Shown here: positions 43,940-53,930 of the stretch, one piece after another | How the letters are laid out: every line of letters begins with the position of its first letter | How positions within the stretch are numbered: position 1 is the stretch's first letter | Assembly: GCA_012934845.2 (NCBI GenBank) | Contig: WNNJ02000357.1 | Location: forward strand, 1 to 64,000 | Length of the DNA stretch: 64,000 nt | Source: Pomphorhynchus laevis | Lineage: Eukaryota > Acanthocephala > Palaeacanthocephala > Echinorhynchida > Pomphorhynchidae | Direction: 5' to 3' | The notes under the pieces: generated by a model | What the model saw: the letters and a program-made list of their open reading frames with translations, nothing else | The model's database searches: none | Told to the model about the DNA's origin: nothing | Program-made: the position numbers and the translations under genes

Positions 43940-44609
43940 GGAACGGAATTAACACCCCCACAGTTCTGTATTCTAGTCCGCATGTGGCTTGGGATTCCTT
44001 TACACGAAAAGGATTATAGGTGCGGCCGCTGCATGCGCATAGCTGATAAGGAAGGCATACACTCGCTAACATGCCAATACGGGGGTTACCAAGGACTGCG
44101 GCATAATGCTATTCGTGACGTGGTATTCGCAGCCGCACAATCAACCCGGATGGATGTAGCTCTGGAAGTGCGAGGTATTATCCCGGACCTACGTGAACGG
44201 CCGGCGGATATCCTTTTTTATGGGGATCCTCCCCATGCAATCGACTTTGCAGTCACTCACCCCCAACAGACGGCATACCGTCGCTCAGCTGCTAACGCAC
44301 ACAGCGGGGTATATATTCTCAGCCGCTGTAGTGGAGTCGTTTGGGGGATGGAATGAAGAGGGAAACAGGGTCATTAAACGGGTTGCAAATAACATGAGCC
44401 GGACAAGCGGAGTCAGATACGCCGTGACGATCTCGCATTTATACCAGCGCATCTCTATTGCAATAATGAGAGGCAACGCCAAAGCAATGCTAGCGTCACT
44501 TGACCAGATCCCAATATCGACATTTGATGGTGGACACCAGGAAACATGTGAACCGGGAAACGCCTCTTCGAGCCAGACTCTTGTGCTTCGAGCCGAACTC
44601 GTGATGTGA
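43940..44609 (+). pseudogene. restriction-like endonuclease of C2
   Basis: The knuckle CGRCMRIADKEGIHSLTC (about 44,022-44,076) is followed by RHNAIRDVVFAAA, LEVRGIIPDLRERPADILF and AIDFAVTHP (to about 44,270). The order C-x2-C ... H-x3-C, RHN, E ... RPAD and D matches the nuclease of R2-type elements, which cuts DNA to start integration. A frame change near 44,260-44,330 separates the last 90 residues (GWNEEGNRVIKRVA, AMLASLDQIP). Confidence 0.72.
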
Positions 44610-45142
44610 TGGGACTACCGGTTTGCAAAGATAACAACAAGAACCATACCCCAATGAATGAGTACGACGAAATAATTCCCGTGTCATGCATGACTGAGAT
44701 AGTGCACCAAATTCCCGATACACTGCCAATAATCCAGGCCAGCCCGATTTCTAACATACAAATAATGCCCCAGCAACCTATCCAAACGATCATGATCATT
44801 GAACAGCCGCGTACGACAACTGCGAAGATCGATATCGACAATGTTGAGTATTTTCCTGAGCATGAACGAGAAACAGTGGAACCGAAATTTGGTGGAGCAC
44901 TTGAAAAGTGCTCACGATGTGAAATCACAGTGTATGCTGCGGAAAGAATTGGTGCGTGCAGTTCGCAATGGCACGAAAAGTGCTTTAGATGTAAAACTTG
45001 CAATACAACGTTGACTTTGGGTACATATAAAGATCAGGATGGAGAAATATACTGCAAAGGTTGTTTCGCCGATAAACTTCTTCCACACTACAGAAACCGC
45101 AAACAGGTCGAGGAGGAAATGAAGGCCAGCAAGCAGCTGTAA
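44609..45142 (+). CDS. LIM-domain protein (CSRP/muscle-LIM-like), host gene, start uncertain
   Basis: LIM proteins of this type bind partner proteins at the cytoskeleton or in the nucleus. The 177-codon frame ends in one complete LIM domain, roughly residues 92-150 (KFGGALEKCSRC ... WHEKCFRCKTC ... DGEIYCKGCFADK). All eight zinc ligands are present in the pattern C-x2-C-x17-H-x2-C-x2-C-x2-C-x17-C-x2-C. YAAE after the first knuckle and GEIYCKGC are hallmarks of the CRIP/CSRP/MLP group. A short basic tail follows. The N-terminal 90 residues are I/P/Q-rich and unlike any LIM protein I know. The ATG overlaps the stop of the preceding retroelement (TGATG). The true exon may therefore start further in, for example after an ag near 44,740, with earlier exons upstream of the insertion. 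Confidence 0.8.
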   Translation: MGLPVCKDNNKNHTPMNEYDEIIPVSCMTEIVHQIPDTLPIIQASPISNIQIMPQQPIQTIMIIEQPRTTTAKIDIDNVEYFPEHERETVEPKFGGALEKCSRCEITVYAAERIGACSSQWHEKCFRCKTCNTTLTLGTYKDQDGEIYCKGCFADKLLPHYRNRKQVEEEMKASKQL

Positions 45143-45541
45143 TTCAGTAGTTTTTGTATTTAATTTGTTCATTACATCTTGTTAAAATTTTAAAAAAGTC
45201 AACAACTTGTTTTTGAATATCTTGAAATGTATCTTTTTGGCAAACAATTCGTTAAAATTACGATTAAATAGTCAGAGAACGGATAAGGTTATTAGTAAAT
45301 ATTCTGCAGACAATGTGGTTGCACACGCGGTCGAAAACCCATAACACATTTAGGTTTTCACTAAGTATAGCATCGAAACGACTGAAAACAATTCAACTGA
45401 ATGACTTGTACCAAAAGCGTTTCAACGAAAAAGCCCCTAATATAATATTTTTAAATACCCCTTTTTTAATTCTTAATACGCTATTTTATATGACTGCTTG
45501 ATTTTTTTGAAAGCTTAATAATTTATATTGACATTTTGTAG
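45143..45541. other. intergenic or intronic spacer
   Basis: This spacer of about 400 bp lies between the LIM stop and the reductase exon. No canonical aataaa was seen close to the stop. A small plus frame (45,313-45,501) has no recognisable similarity. The spacer ends in acattttgtag, an acceptor-like site at 45540-45541. Confidence 0.5.
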
Positions 45542-45543
45542 AT

Positions 45544-45828
45544 ATGGCATCTCTTATTTGGCAGACGATAAGTGGCTTGATGAATTTTTCGACAAAGCCT
45601 CCTGATAAATCATCATCAGTGGAATTTTTTACTGAATCACACAGTGACCATGAATTGGATAAAAGTGTTCACGGAAGCCATGTAAATAGCGAGAGATCTC
45701 ATTTTGGATGTATTTACTTTGCTAGTCAAACAGGAACGTCTAGTCGCTTGGCTGCTAAATTAAAGCAATTGATAGAATATCAATGTGATACCATCAAGTA
45801 TAAAATAATCGATCTTTCCAGTGTACAG
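45544..45828 (+). CDS. diflavin NADPH reductase, exon 1 seen (FMN P-loop)
   Basis: This is the first recognisable exon of a cytochrome P450 reductase-superfamily enzyme, which moves electrons from NADPH through FAD and FMN to a partner protein. Residues 1-53 are Ser-rich with only a weak hydrophobic start (MASLIWQTISGLM), so there is no clear membrane anchor. Residues 54-70 form the first FMN strand and phosphate loop (FGCIYFASQTGTSSRLA). The exon ends IIDLSSVQ and is followed by gtacat at 45829, phase 0. The acceptor-like ttttgtag lies two bases before the ATG, so the start may be right or the exon may be internal or trans-spliced. Subfamily (P450 reductase, NDOR1-like or methionine synthase reductase-like) is unresolved. 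Confidence 0.8.
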
Positions 45829-46060
45829 GTACATATTATTTGTTCGATTATATTACTAGTGATAAAAATGAAATTGTTTAATATTTTAATAATGTATTAT
45901 AACCACTTATATTACACATTTTAGTAATAATTTGGTTCAGTCTTTGGTTGTCATTAGTTGGCTGTTGATACCTGTTTTTTGAATTATTGTTTATATATTT
46001 CTTACTGTCGACACTACATTTTCGCCAAAACTTGGTTCGTTTAATTTTTTATATATTTAG

Positions 46061-46204
46061 TCAGTTTCTAATTTATGCAATGGTGTTAGCATTTTTATCG
46101 TGTCAACTTATGGAATTGGCCAACCTCCAGATTCCGCGCGTCACTTTTTCAATTCACTATCAGTGTCCACCACTGCGGCTCTTAATTCAAATGTTCAATA
46201 TGCC
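46061..46204 (+). CDS. diflavin NADPH reductase, exon 2 (FMN domain)
   Basis: The exon follows atatatttag (intron 232 nt) and ends before gtatgt, phase 0 on both sides. It encodes IFIVSTYGIGQPPDSARHFF and NVQYA. STYGIG.PPD corresponds to the ATYGEGDPTD-like FMN loop of the family, and NVQYA to the strand before the GLGDS loop. It joins exon 1 without a frame change. Confidence 0.85.
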
Positions 46205-46251
46205 GTATGTCATACATGTGTTTTTATTTTTTTTATCATCTTTATTGATAG

Positions 46252-46372
46252 ATCTTTGGGGTCGGCGATAGCCAATACCGTTGTTATAATGCTTCATCTA
46301 AATACCTATCTAAACATTTTGCTCGTATAAGTCAATGGTCGGAAATGGTGCCTCTCACCCTGGGTGACAGCA
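46252..46372 (+). CDS. diflavin NADPH reductase, exon 3 (FMN domain, GLGDS loop)
   Basis: A 47-nt intron (gtatgt ... ttgatag) precedes it. The exon reads IFGVGDSQYRCYN, then LSKHFARI, and VPLTLGDS. GVGDSQY matches GLG[DN]S.Y and LGDS matches the GLGDD block. The 3' border is chosen at 46372 (a|gtcata) because it alone keeps both the LGDS block and the frame of exon 4. A site at 46379 (ag|gtttgt) is a better donor by sequence but breaks the frame. Confidence 0.72.
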
Positions 46373-46458
46373 GTCATAGGTTTGTTGTATTTATTTTTGA
46401 GCTTTACTGCTTTTCTAATCAATTTCATTGTATAATTTTGAAATTAGTATTGTCTCAG

Positions 46459-46549
46459 ATTTCTACAATTGGACAGCTATATTGTGGCCCGCGATCAGAC
46501 GTAACACGCATATTGAATCATTGTCACTAGATACCTTTCAATTTGATGA
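46459..46549 (+). CDS. diflavin NADPH reductase, exon 4 (FMN to linker)
   Basis: The exon follows ttgtctcag and encodes FYNWTAILWPAIRRN, the family's DF.W...LWP helix that closes the FMN domain. SLSLDTFQFD follows. The donor gtataa at 46550 leaves two bases, which are completed by the first base of the exon at 58,564 to give Glu. Using the alternative donor gtaaat at 46590 would be out of phase with that exon. Confidence 0.72.
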
Positions 46550-47057
46550 GTATAAAATTTCTCAAGCAAAAATTGTTCTTTTGATTTGTGTAAATTAAAG
46601 GAGACCCCTATATCGGCTATCGATAAGTAGACATGTTAGCACAAAACCATATACCACTAACTTTAGTAGCAGGATCCACACAACTCAATCAGTTCAACAA
46701 AAAGGGTAATTTTTAAAAGAGATGGTTTAATTGTTTTTGAATTTTGAAATTAAGTAAATTTGGCTGCTGAAATAAATTCACAAAATGATTTTACAAATGA
46801 ATTATCTTGCATCTCTTGTTATCATTCTAATACTTTAACAGGCGTGAAAAAAATAAATAATTCTATATTTTGAATTAAATGAAGGTAATATATTTATTTT
46901 GTATAAAACGTCCAAAGTTTTGTCTGTGCTTGGATATGTAAATTTTTCTTGTCTTATTTAAACCCACCTAACGGTAGCTGCCTTTTTGTTTTCAACATTT
47001 TTATCGTTTTTAGATTATGACTTAACATTTACCCACTAAAGAACTATTACTAATGTT

Positions 47058-47109
47058 GATAGTTACATGGCTTCTGTTCACAAACGTGAATAGAAGCCAT
47101 GTAACTATC
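47058..47109. repeat. 24-bp hairpin with 4-nt loop
   Basis: gatagttacatggcttctgt... (47058-47081) and its reverse complement (47086-47109) differ at one base, which would be a G-U pair in RNA. The loop is aaac. It abuts the 3' end of D2 inside the reductase intron. Confidence 0.95.
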
Positions 47110-47699
47110 TGATCAGTGGAATCGGAACCCACCACCATGCACCAGCACGCCGCCTTCCAACTTAATCATTCAGGGTCTCTCACACACCTGAGGATACAAT
47201 CGAGGCGTACTATAGTAGGTAGTCTCGACGTCAAGAGCTTAATGAACCTTGATCTTTGTTCTGGATGGGGCTTCCTCTTGAAAAGAAGACTAATCCCGAT
47301 ATAGCCCAGGTACACCAAAGGCGCACCACACCACCCCATCTTAATGATAGATGCTTGACCCGTTTTAGGCCCAATCTATCTCTCATCAAAACACTTTTGA
47401 ACCTATTTGAATCTGATTCGCACTACGATTTAACCGTAATGGTAAACCCCAGTAATTTTAATCGATATGTGAAGACTGGAAAGGGTTGATTGTTCAAAAT
47501 GGAGGAGGCATATGATATTGCTAGTCTCTTTATTTTTTCTTTATTACAAGGTCGCTAAAGTCCACCACCTGCGATTTAAAGGAGTAGAGAAGAAGATTGG
47601 ATGATTATAGCTGGTCGTTTAATCTTAAAAAGAAGCGGTTTATGTCTGAGACTAGATGTTTGCATCTGCGTCCAGAAAAAAAACCGTGGTCTCATCAAC

Positions 47700-48060
47700 G
47701 TATACCATTAGATGCTGTTCGCGTTTAAAAGGTTTGACAATTACAATGGAGACAGCAGGCTATAAGATAGGATAAAGCGAGGAGCCATGAGGCACAAGTG
47801 TAATAGGGTAGAACTGACGTGCATCTGGGTTATCTTCATAGAAGAACCGCTTGGTATACAGCAAAAATCTCTACCCTGTTAGCAATTCTCGCTTGTCCCC
47901 TAGGACCTGAGAGAAGAGATATAATTAATGGAGAAACAGTCAACTGCAGCGTAACAGTCAAGAAAAAGCGCCCCAACAAGCTGATGACTGTTATCTTGGC
48001 AAAATCGATACACTTCACTAATTGCTGAATGCACCGAGCGACTTTTGACAAACCCATGAA
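47700..48060 (-). pseudogene. reverse transcriptase core of LINE D2
   Basis: On the minus strand LFLDCYAAVD (motif A-like, about 47,970) is followed by VPHGSSLYPIL (motif B, usually GVPQGS.LSPILF; about 47,800) and YVDETTVFF (motif C, about 47,710). The second catalytic Asp of motif C has become Glu; D3 still has YVDD. The motifs lie in different frames. The short A-to-B distance matches a LINE and not an LTR-type enzyme. Confidence 0.6.
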
Positions 48061-48099
48061 AACCTGGTGAGATATTCGTGGATTTTTCGAGATGTCTAC

Positions 48100-49365
48100 T
48101 CGGATGCTTTATTCCTTATTAATAGAAGAGAATAATACGCATCGCCAGATATCAAATCAACAATCGAAAGAGTATACGATGGTAGTCATTTTTCTTGAAA
48201 AATTTTTTTAGGGTGAGGATGAGTCATCAAGGCATCCAGCAGCTTAGTAATCAGCCCCTCTATTTGTGTAATATTTTCAAGGAACTCTGCTTCGATAAGC
48301 CGAATCACATCGTCACTTGTGAAGACAGAAGTAGCCGCATCCTTGATTGATGATATTTTACCCCGGCAATTATTGCGTGCCGCCGTTGATATTCTCTAAA
48401 TTTGTTACATTTCCGGGACAATGCGGTGTGGTTAAACTCACATTTACAGCAAATCGGAGATTTCTGACACGAGTTGAAGCCGTTGACATTGCCTTTTGAA
48501 CCACAGATGCTACATGTCTGTTGTAGTTTGCAGCTGAACCCTCAGATACCTCAGTTGTTGCACCGGAGACAATGGGGGTATGTTATATTGTTGGATGAGA
48601 TATGTACAATTTTTAGCTTGCAACCCATAGAGGTGTTGCAAGCTAAGTTTGCCGGTAACATTACATTATCTTCTGATGTGTTTGCAAATACAATAGGTAT
48701 GGGGTTGAACCTTTCATTCGTTATGAATCGAACGTCTGTGATAAAGTATATTTTTTTTCAAGAGCCAACAAATCTTCCTCGTATAGGTCAGGCATTAAAT
48801 TCATTATTTTTACCGAAGCCTGAATCAACTTGTACAAAAGAGTCCCTTTTTCTTTAAGATTTACGTTAACAAAGTCAATGCACACTTTTACAAGATCCGG
48901 ATTTACAAAGGACAGCCTGTACGAATTTACAGAAGATCTAGCCGAATGAAGAACGATTCTGTTCTTGAAATTGCCAATAAATTTTCATAGGAATGTGTTA
49001 TACATCTGGTTATGTGCTAAAGAAGTAGTTGTAATCACTACTAAATTTCCGAGCTTCTTTATCGGGGCAGCGCCTCCTGTAGCACCAGCTCCTCCTGTAG
49101 CATTAAGTTGTCATTTTTAAATATACCACCAACCTGCATTGCTTGAAGAGATTTTGTCATCGAATAATTGATATTTCGATTAAGAATAGCGGAACTTACC
49201 GAGTTGTTTTCTCCAATCATCTGACTTTCGTTGATTTTTCGCTGTTTTTGATTGATCCTCCACAAAATTTACACATTGCATAAATTCCAAATTTTTGTAT
49301 ATTTTGTTTGAACGCCTTACTCGTGGTTAAAACTACAAATTGTTTAGATTGTTGTTTGTTTCCGT
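48100..49365 (-). pseudogene. ORF1 (gag-like, CCHC knuckles) of LINE D2
   Basis: The N-terminal part includes a 68-codon block at 49,265-49,059. Near 48,600-48,430, with stops, the minus strand shows CLRCNN, CKLQQTCSICGS, CQKSPICCKCEFNHTALSRKC and then FREYQRRHAI. Three C-x2-C ... H/G ... C knuckles in a row followed by a basic segment are typical of ORF1 in I- and Jockey-group LINEs, where they bind RNA. The first two knuckles have lost some ligands. Confidence 0.6.
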
Positions 49366-49847
49366 TCATAAATAAATAACGATTCTTTTATATTCAAATC
49401 ATCATGCACCAAATAACAAAACATGAAAACAAAACACAAACAATGCCTGGTCAAAAAAATATTGTCCCATCCTAAATGTCAGGTCTTCATTTAAAACGGA
49501 CTAGGGAATTATTACCCTCCAGCATACACCAACGCCCTGCATTCCAACTGAACCATTTAGTGTTTCTCACACACCTTCGAGTTCAGTCGATGCGGACAAT
49601 GGTAGGTAATCTCGCGATGATATACTTGAGAAACCTTAGTCTTTGCTAAGAGGGACGCCATATAGAAAATAAGACTAATCCCGAGATTGCCCAGGTGCAC
49701 CATAGGCTCACTTGAACACCCTCTTAATTACAGATGCTGGTCCTATTTCAGGGTCTATCTAGCTCTCTTCAGGACACTTTTGAATCTATTCAAGTTTGAT
49801 CCGGCCAACCATTAAACCGTAATGATGAACCACGGGTATCTCACTCT

Positions 49848-50132
49848 CTATGTGAAGATTTGGAGTGGTTTACTCTGCACAATGGAGGAGAGTGCTGAGA
49901 TTAACTTTCCGCACCTGCGTCCAGAAAGCAGGGATGTGGTATCATCAACATATACCACTAGATGTTGTTCGCGTTTGAAAGGTTTGAAAAAACAATGAAG
50001 GCAGCAAGGTTTAAGATAGGAGAAAGCGGGAGCATTTACGCACGCCTGTAATAGGGTAGAATTGACGTGCATTAGAATCGTCTTCATAGAAGAACCGCTC
50101 GGTATACAGCAAAATCTCCATCCTATTAACAA
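49848..50132 (-). pseudogene. reverse transcriptase core of LINE D3
   Basis: The 94-codon frame ends in LVVYVDDTTSLLSGRRCGK (motif C intact). Motif B (usually VPQGS..SPIL) is damaged just upstream, in part in another frame (YPITGV). The matching D2 segment has VPHGSSLYPIL. Frame shifts lie before motif C. Confidence 0.6.
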
Positions 50133-51193
50133 TTATCGCCGACACCCCTAGGACCAGAGAGAAGAGATAAAATTAATGAAGACACGTTCAAATGCAGCCG
50201 AAAAGACAAGAAAAATCGCCATAGCAAGCTGATGACTGCTATATGACAAAACTGATGCACGTACCAATTGTTGAATGAACCGAGCGACTTTTTACAAACC
50301 CATAAAAACCTAGTGGAATAAAATTATGCATGCATAGATGTGGACGGATTCTACACGCAAGCGCTTCGTAGATGGCGATGAGGTAGTTTTGAATCGAAAT
50401 GGGCTGCAGATCTTTAAGACATGTGATAGATTTTTTCTTTGCTAAAATACCCTTCGGCTAATGTATGGAAGCTATATCGGACGAAGTTGCTAAAAGCATT
50501 GTGACTGCGACCTCCTTTCTCTGACTATCTGTCAAAGGCCTTCATAACCGAATGGAAAGTGGCGCTTTAGTTTTGTATGTACACGGAAGTGGTCCCTAAG
50601 AATTCATGATATCTGCAAGAGATAAGTTCTTACTCTTAAAGTCACCCCTAGGTGTGATTTGTTGGGGATATTGAGTTGCTCCATATTTGGTATGTGATTG
50701 TGACTTCTTTAAAACTTTACCAGGATCTATGTTACAAATTCAGCCCGATGCTTTCTTTAAGATGACAAACTTCTTAAATATCTTCTAAATGGAAGACTGA
50801 GAAGGGTTAAATCGAGCAATGCTCGCCCTATCCCTACTCAGATGAAATCTGTATTTAAAGCTCCAGTATTCTTTCGAGAGATATTGAGAAGGTGTAGCGC
50901 TTTTGCTAGGACCTAGAATTTTATCGGAGCGAGATTGAATATGCGACCTTTATAGGTGGTCGAAAGGATCGCGGTAGCATGCGATAAGAAATATGAATTA
51001 AATCAGGTCATACTCACATTTCATACAACAGGGGATAGTCGAATAGTTGCTTGGAAGATAGCCACCCCGATTAGATAAAAATTGAACCGCCTCCTCAGCA
51101 ACGTATCTTCCTCTAACCGCCAACAAAGGAGGTCGTGCGAGGTGAACAAATCTCGGCGCGACTGCTCAATACAGAAGGGCTTTAACAGCCTCT

Positions 51194-51487
51194 TTACATG
51201 TAGCGGTAGTATGTCGAAAGGAGAATTTCATTTTTGTGCAATGAAAGGTAGGTCGGGTGTTTTTTATGAATAATATACTCGTTCCTGATTATGCGGAGTG
51301 CTGCATTAATCCAACAACCAGTTCTGTCGTTGAAGTCACCAAGTAACATGTCGTAGCCGTTACCCAATAAACGAGCCAGCATGTCACGGTTCTTGTGAAT
51401 TTCTCTCGCCCGAATTAACATATTGTCTATTCCTTTACGTTTACCATTCTTCCAAAGTGTTATCGCTAAACAAGACAGAGTGGGCAA
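51194..51487 (-). pseudogene. APE endonuclease fragment of LINE D3
   Basis: A 97-codon minus frame contains GYDMLLGDFNDRTGCW, the GDFN catalytic block of LINE APE endonucleases. A downstream HPTYLSL resembles the PT[HF] block that follows in I/Jockey-group enzymes. The presence of an APE domain separates this element from LTR retrotransposons. Confidence 0.65.
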
Positions 51488-52179
51488 GAATAGTATAGTA
51501 AGAGAGAATGCCTTAAATTGCTCTTAACTAGGGTCAGTAGACCTTGAGTCGAAAAATAGTGATGTTGGGTTATATGCTAAGTAAATTGGGTAGTTATATG
51601 CCTTGGTAAAAATCGAGTAATGTTCTGGGGGTCTAGATAAATCTAGTCTCCTGATTGACTATAATATCTGAATTTCGACCAGATTGAAGGATAAGGGCAG
51701 AAGTACCTTCAGAGTTTCACTGAATGAGGTTCAGCGAAAACGGTTCGAGATTACTTCACATGCATTGATGTTACCATGAGGGGCAGCTGAACCCCCTAAT
51801 CGGTCCAAGAGGGGAAAAGGTTGCTCGTTCTCTCTCCGGTCCTTAACGAGGAGCTACTTACTCCTCTTTTGCCAGAGGCTATAATATCATCATATTTCGA
51901 AGTTTCGATTACCCATTTCTTGCCTTTCTTCTAGAGGTGAAGAAAATTGGTGCTGTTAATCGATATCTTATTGGAGATGTTGACAGCAAGAGTGGGAACT
52001 GTAGGTGGCTATATTACGTCATTTACTAGCCGGGCGATTATGCCTTCCATTATCTTGTGGATCTTCTGATTATTTTATTAATCACATTCAAAATCTCTAA
52101 CATGCTTGAACCACACGATCAGACTTTATTAGATTTGTTAAACGGGGATGTATTATGATTCTTAAAAGTAATTAAGTGT

Positions 52180-53030
52180 TTATTTGCGTACGCCTTTAAA
52201 ACCATGCACCTTCTGAACCATGAGGGTGTTGATGACCGCAGTTAGAGCAGTTTGGTCTGCTTTTACATGTGGTCTTGGTCGCTAAATCAGCAAATACTAT
52301 AAGTTTTTATTCGGCAGCAGCCCGAGCCTTAATGCCGCAGCAATGACCGAGGTTGCGATGGGGGTATATTAAGTCATCGCTACTAATGTAAACAAAGATT
52401 AAGTTACATCATAGGAAGTGGTTGCAGGCAGAATTAGCCAATATGTTTGCATTTTTTCCGTGGTATTGGCAAAAGCAATGGGCAGGGGGTGTCCCCTTGC
52501 CTTTGATAAATCAATCATTAGATATTTAATATTGCTTTTTTAGTGCATCTAGATCATCCTTATCAAGGTCCTGAAGTATATTGGATAGTTTAATTAATGG
52601 CATTATTAGCTTGAAATACAAGTTCCTTTGTGTTTTAGTTTTTCAGTGAAATAAATTGCGTAAGCTTTAGCAACATCAGAGGTCACAAAAGAATTTACCA
52701 ATAGCACAGGCAGAGTTAAGAATAACTCTATTTGAATAATTTGTTACAAAAGTTCGTGAACATTCATTAAGGATGTTTTTTTGCGATTGGAATTATCGGT
52801 ATAATGGGGATAAAGTTCACCAGTTTTTCGAGGAGGAAGCTCCTCCAAATTATTGTGTTTGGACAAAATAGAAACTGTACTTACATAAGTTCCAGTAAAA
52901 ACTGCAGTAAAGTTCATCGAATTTTTTTGAAAACTATGATTTGCTGAAGCGATTTTTTTGGAAGACATCTGATCCTCTGTCGTTATACTTTGACATCGTT
53001 TGCGAGTGTTTGTTTCCGTCAATTGAACAT
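52180..53030 (-). pseudogene. ORF1 of LINE D3
   Basis: It begins MTETNTRKRCQSI (53,022) with a 92-codon open block. The last zinc knuckle is visible near 52,290-52,210 (CKSRPNCSNCGHQHPHGS). The first knuckles are too decayed to read. The start aligns with the D2 start through a shared gtttgtttccgt stretch. Confidence 0.58.
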
Positions 53031-53045
53031 CTCTTTCGTAAGCAT

Positions 53046-53930
53046 GCTACAGGTTTGTACAAATGGAATATTTAAATAGTCATTTTCGTTTTAAACTACA
53101 TTTCCAAAATATTATACCAACATTGTCAGCCAATGGAAATGACTGATACGGTTAAGCGTAGCGAAAAATCAGTTGCTAATGATAGCCTAGTTTCGTGATC
53201 CATTCCTCTGTAGTGAGGAATGCATTATGTCAAAGAAAGTGTAGTTTATCAATTTTGCGCTCTTATTCTCCTCAATTAAATATAATAGTGGAGTTTTTTA
53301 TCATTAAAAGCTCGTGTCAACCAAATTGAAGGATTTGTAGACAGAAACACCTTATTTGAAATTATTATTCTTAGACCACCTAAGAGCTAGTGCTCATACA
53401 GTAGCATCACAAAATACAAAAATGCACAAAAGAAACAAGGGTTGAGATTCACAGTACCTTCTTCATTAACATTAGTTTTGACTTGGTCCGCACTATTTCC
53501 ATAGGAAGATTATTTCATTAATTGGTAATTCTGTCCGCCAGGCTGTTGATCATTTTACCCCCTGCAAACCCGATCAATAGTGAATTCGTGTCCTCGCGTA
53601 CGAGCTTCCGTCCGCAAAGGGAACATAAAATGAATTGGACTTATAGGATCATTAACAGCTTGTCATATAAAAACAAGATCATTCACTCTTAGTTTAAGAG
53701 ACATGGGATTCATGTTTTATAGCGATAAGCGGTCATAGCAGAGGAGATCCCGTAAACCTAAAACAAATTTGGTTGCTTTTCTGGGAACTATCTCTATCTG
53801 AAAATCTTCCTTTCTAGTTACTGGAGATGATTGGTCTCCGTTGCGATCATTACCGTTGCCATCTCTTCCTCTCACTTTTGAACTAATTGGGTTCCGTGTA
53901 AAAGCCGGCTCGTTGTTTCTCAATATCTAC
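53046..53930. other. unassigned intronic stretch
   Basis: Its first part may be the 5' UTR of D3. A 68-codon minus frame at 53,923-53,717 (RGRDGNGNDRNGDQ, KFVLGLRDLL) has no recognised relative. Nothing else is supported. Confidence 0.45.

Larger units (their letters stand above)
42490..44609 (+). mobile_element. Family C2: non-LTR retrotransposon with restriction-like endonuclease
   Basis: This plus-strand copy holds the reverse transcriptase and the C-terminal endonuclease but no N-terminal zinc fingers, so it is 5'-truncated near 42,480. It is GC-richer than its flanks. It differs strongly from C1, so two lineages of this group are present. It ends at a TGA (44607-44609) that overlaps the ATG of the LIM frame. 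Confidence 0.8.
47110..49370 (-). mobile_element. Family D2: I/Jockey-group LINE, internally deleted
   Basis: A minus-strand copy starts with an ORF1 ATG near 49,365 (MNGNKQQSKQF). Its ORF1 zinc knuckles are at about 48,600-48,440. It jumps to the reverse transcriptase at about 48,060-47,700 and ends with the C-terminal region at about 47,500-47,110. The APE region seen in D3 is missing, so about 1 kb is deleted near 48,100. Stops and shifts are numerous. Confidence 0.65.
49505..53045 (-). mobile_element. Family D3: I/Jockey-group LINE, longer copy
   Basis: A minus-strand copy of about 3.5 kb has ORF1 (about 53,030-52,180), APE (about 51,490-51,190), RT (about 50,240-49,890) and a C-terminal region (about 49,800-49,505). 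It aligns with D2 over ORF1, RT and the 3' part, with clear divergence. Both lie in the same orientation 130 bp apart. Confidence 0.68.

Noticed and set aside
45313-45501. 62-codon frame between the LIM gene and the reductase as an extra gene or first exon
   Set aside because: No similarity, no clear donor in phase with the 45,544 exon, and composition like the surrounding AT-rich DNA.
47110-53045. Reading family D (YVDD motif, zinc knuckles) as an LTR retrotransposon
   Set aside because: A GDFN-type APE endonuclease lies upstream of the RT in D3, ORF1 has three LINE-type knuckles, and no long terminal repeats, integrase or protease were seen.
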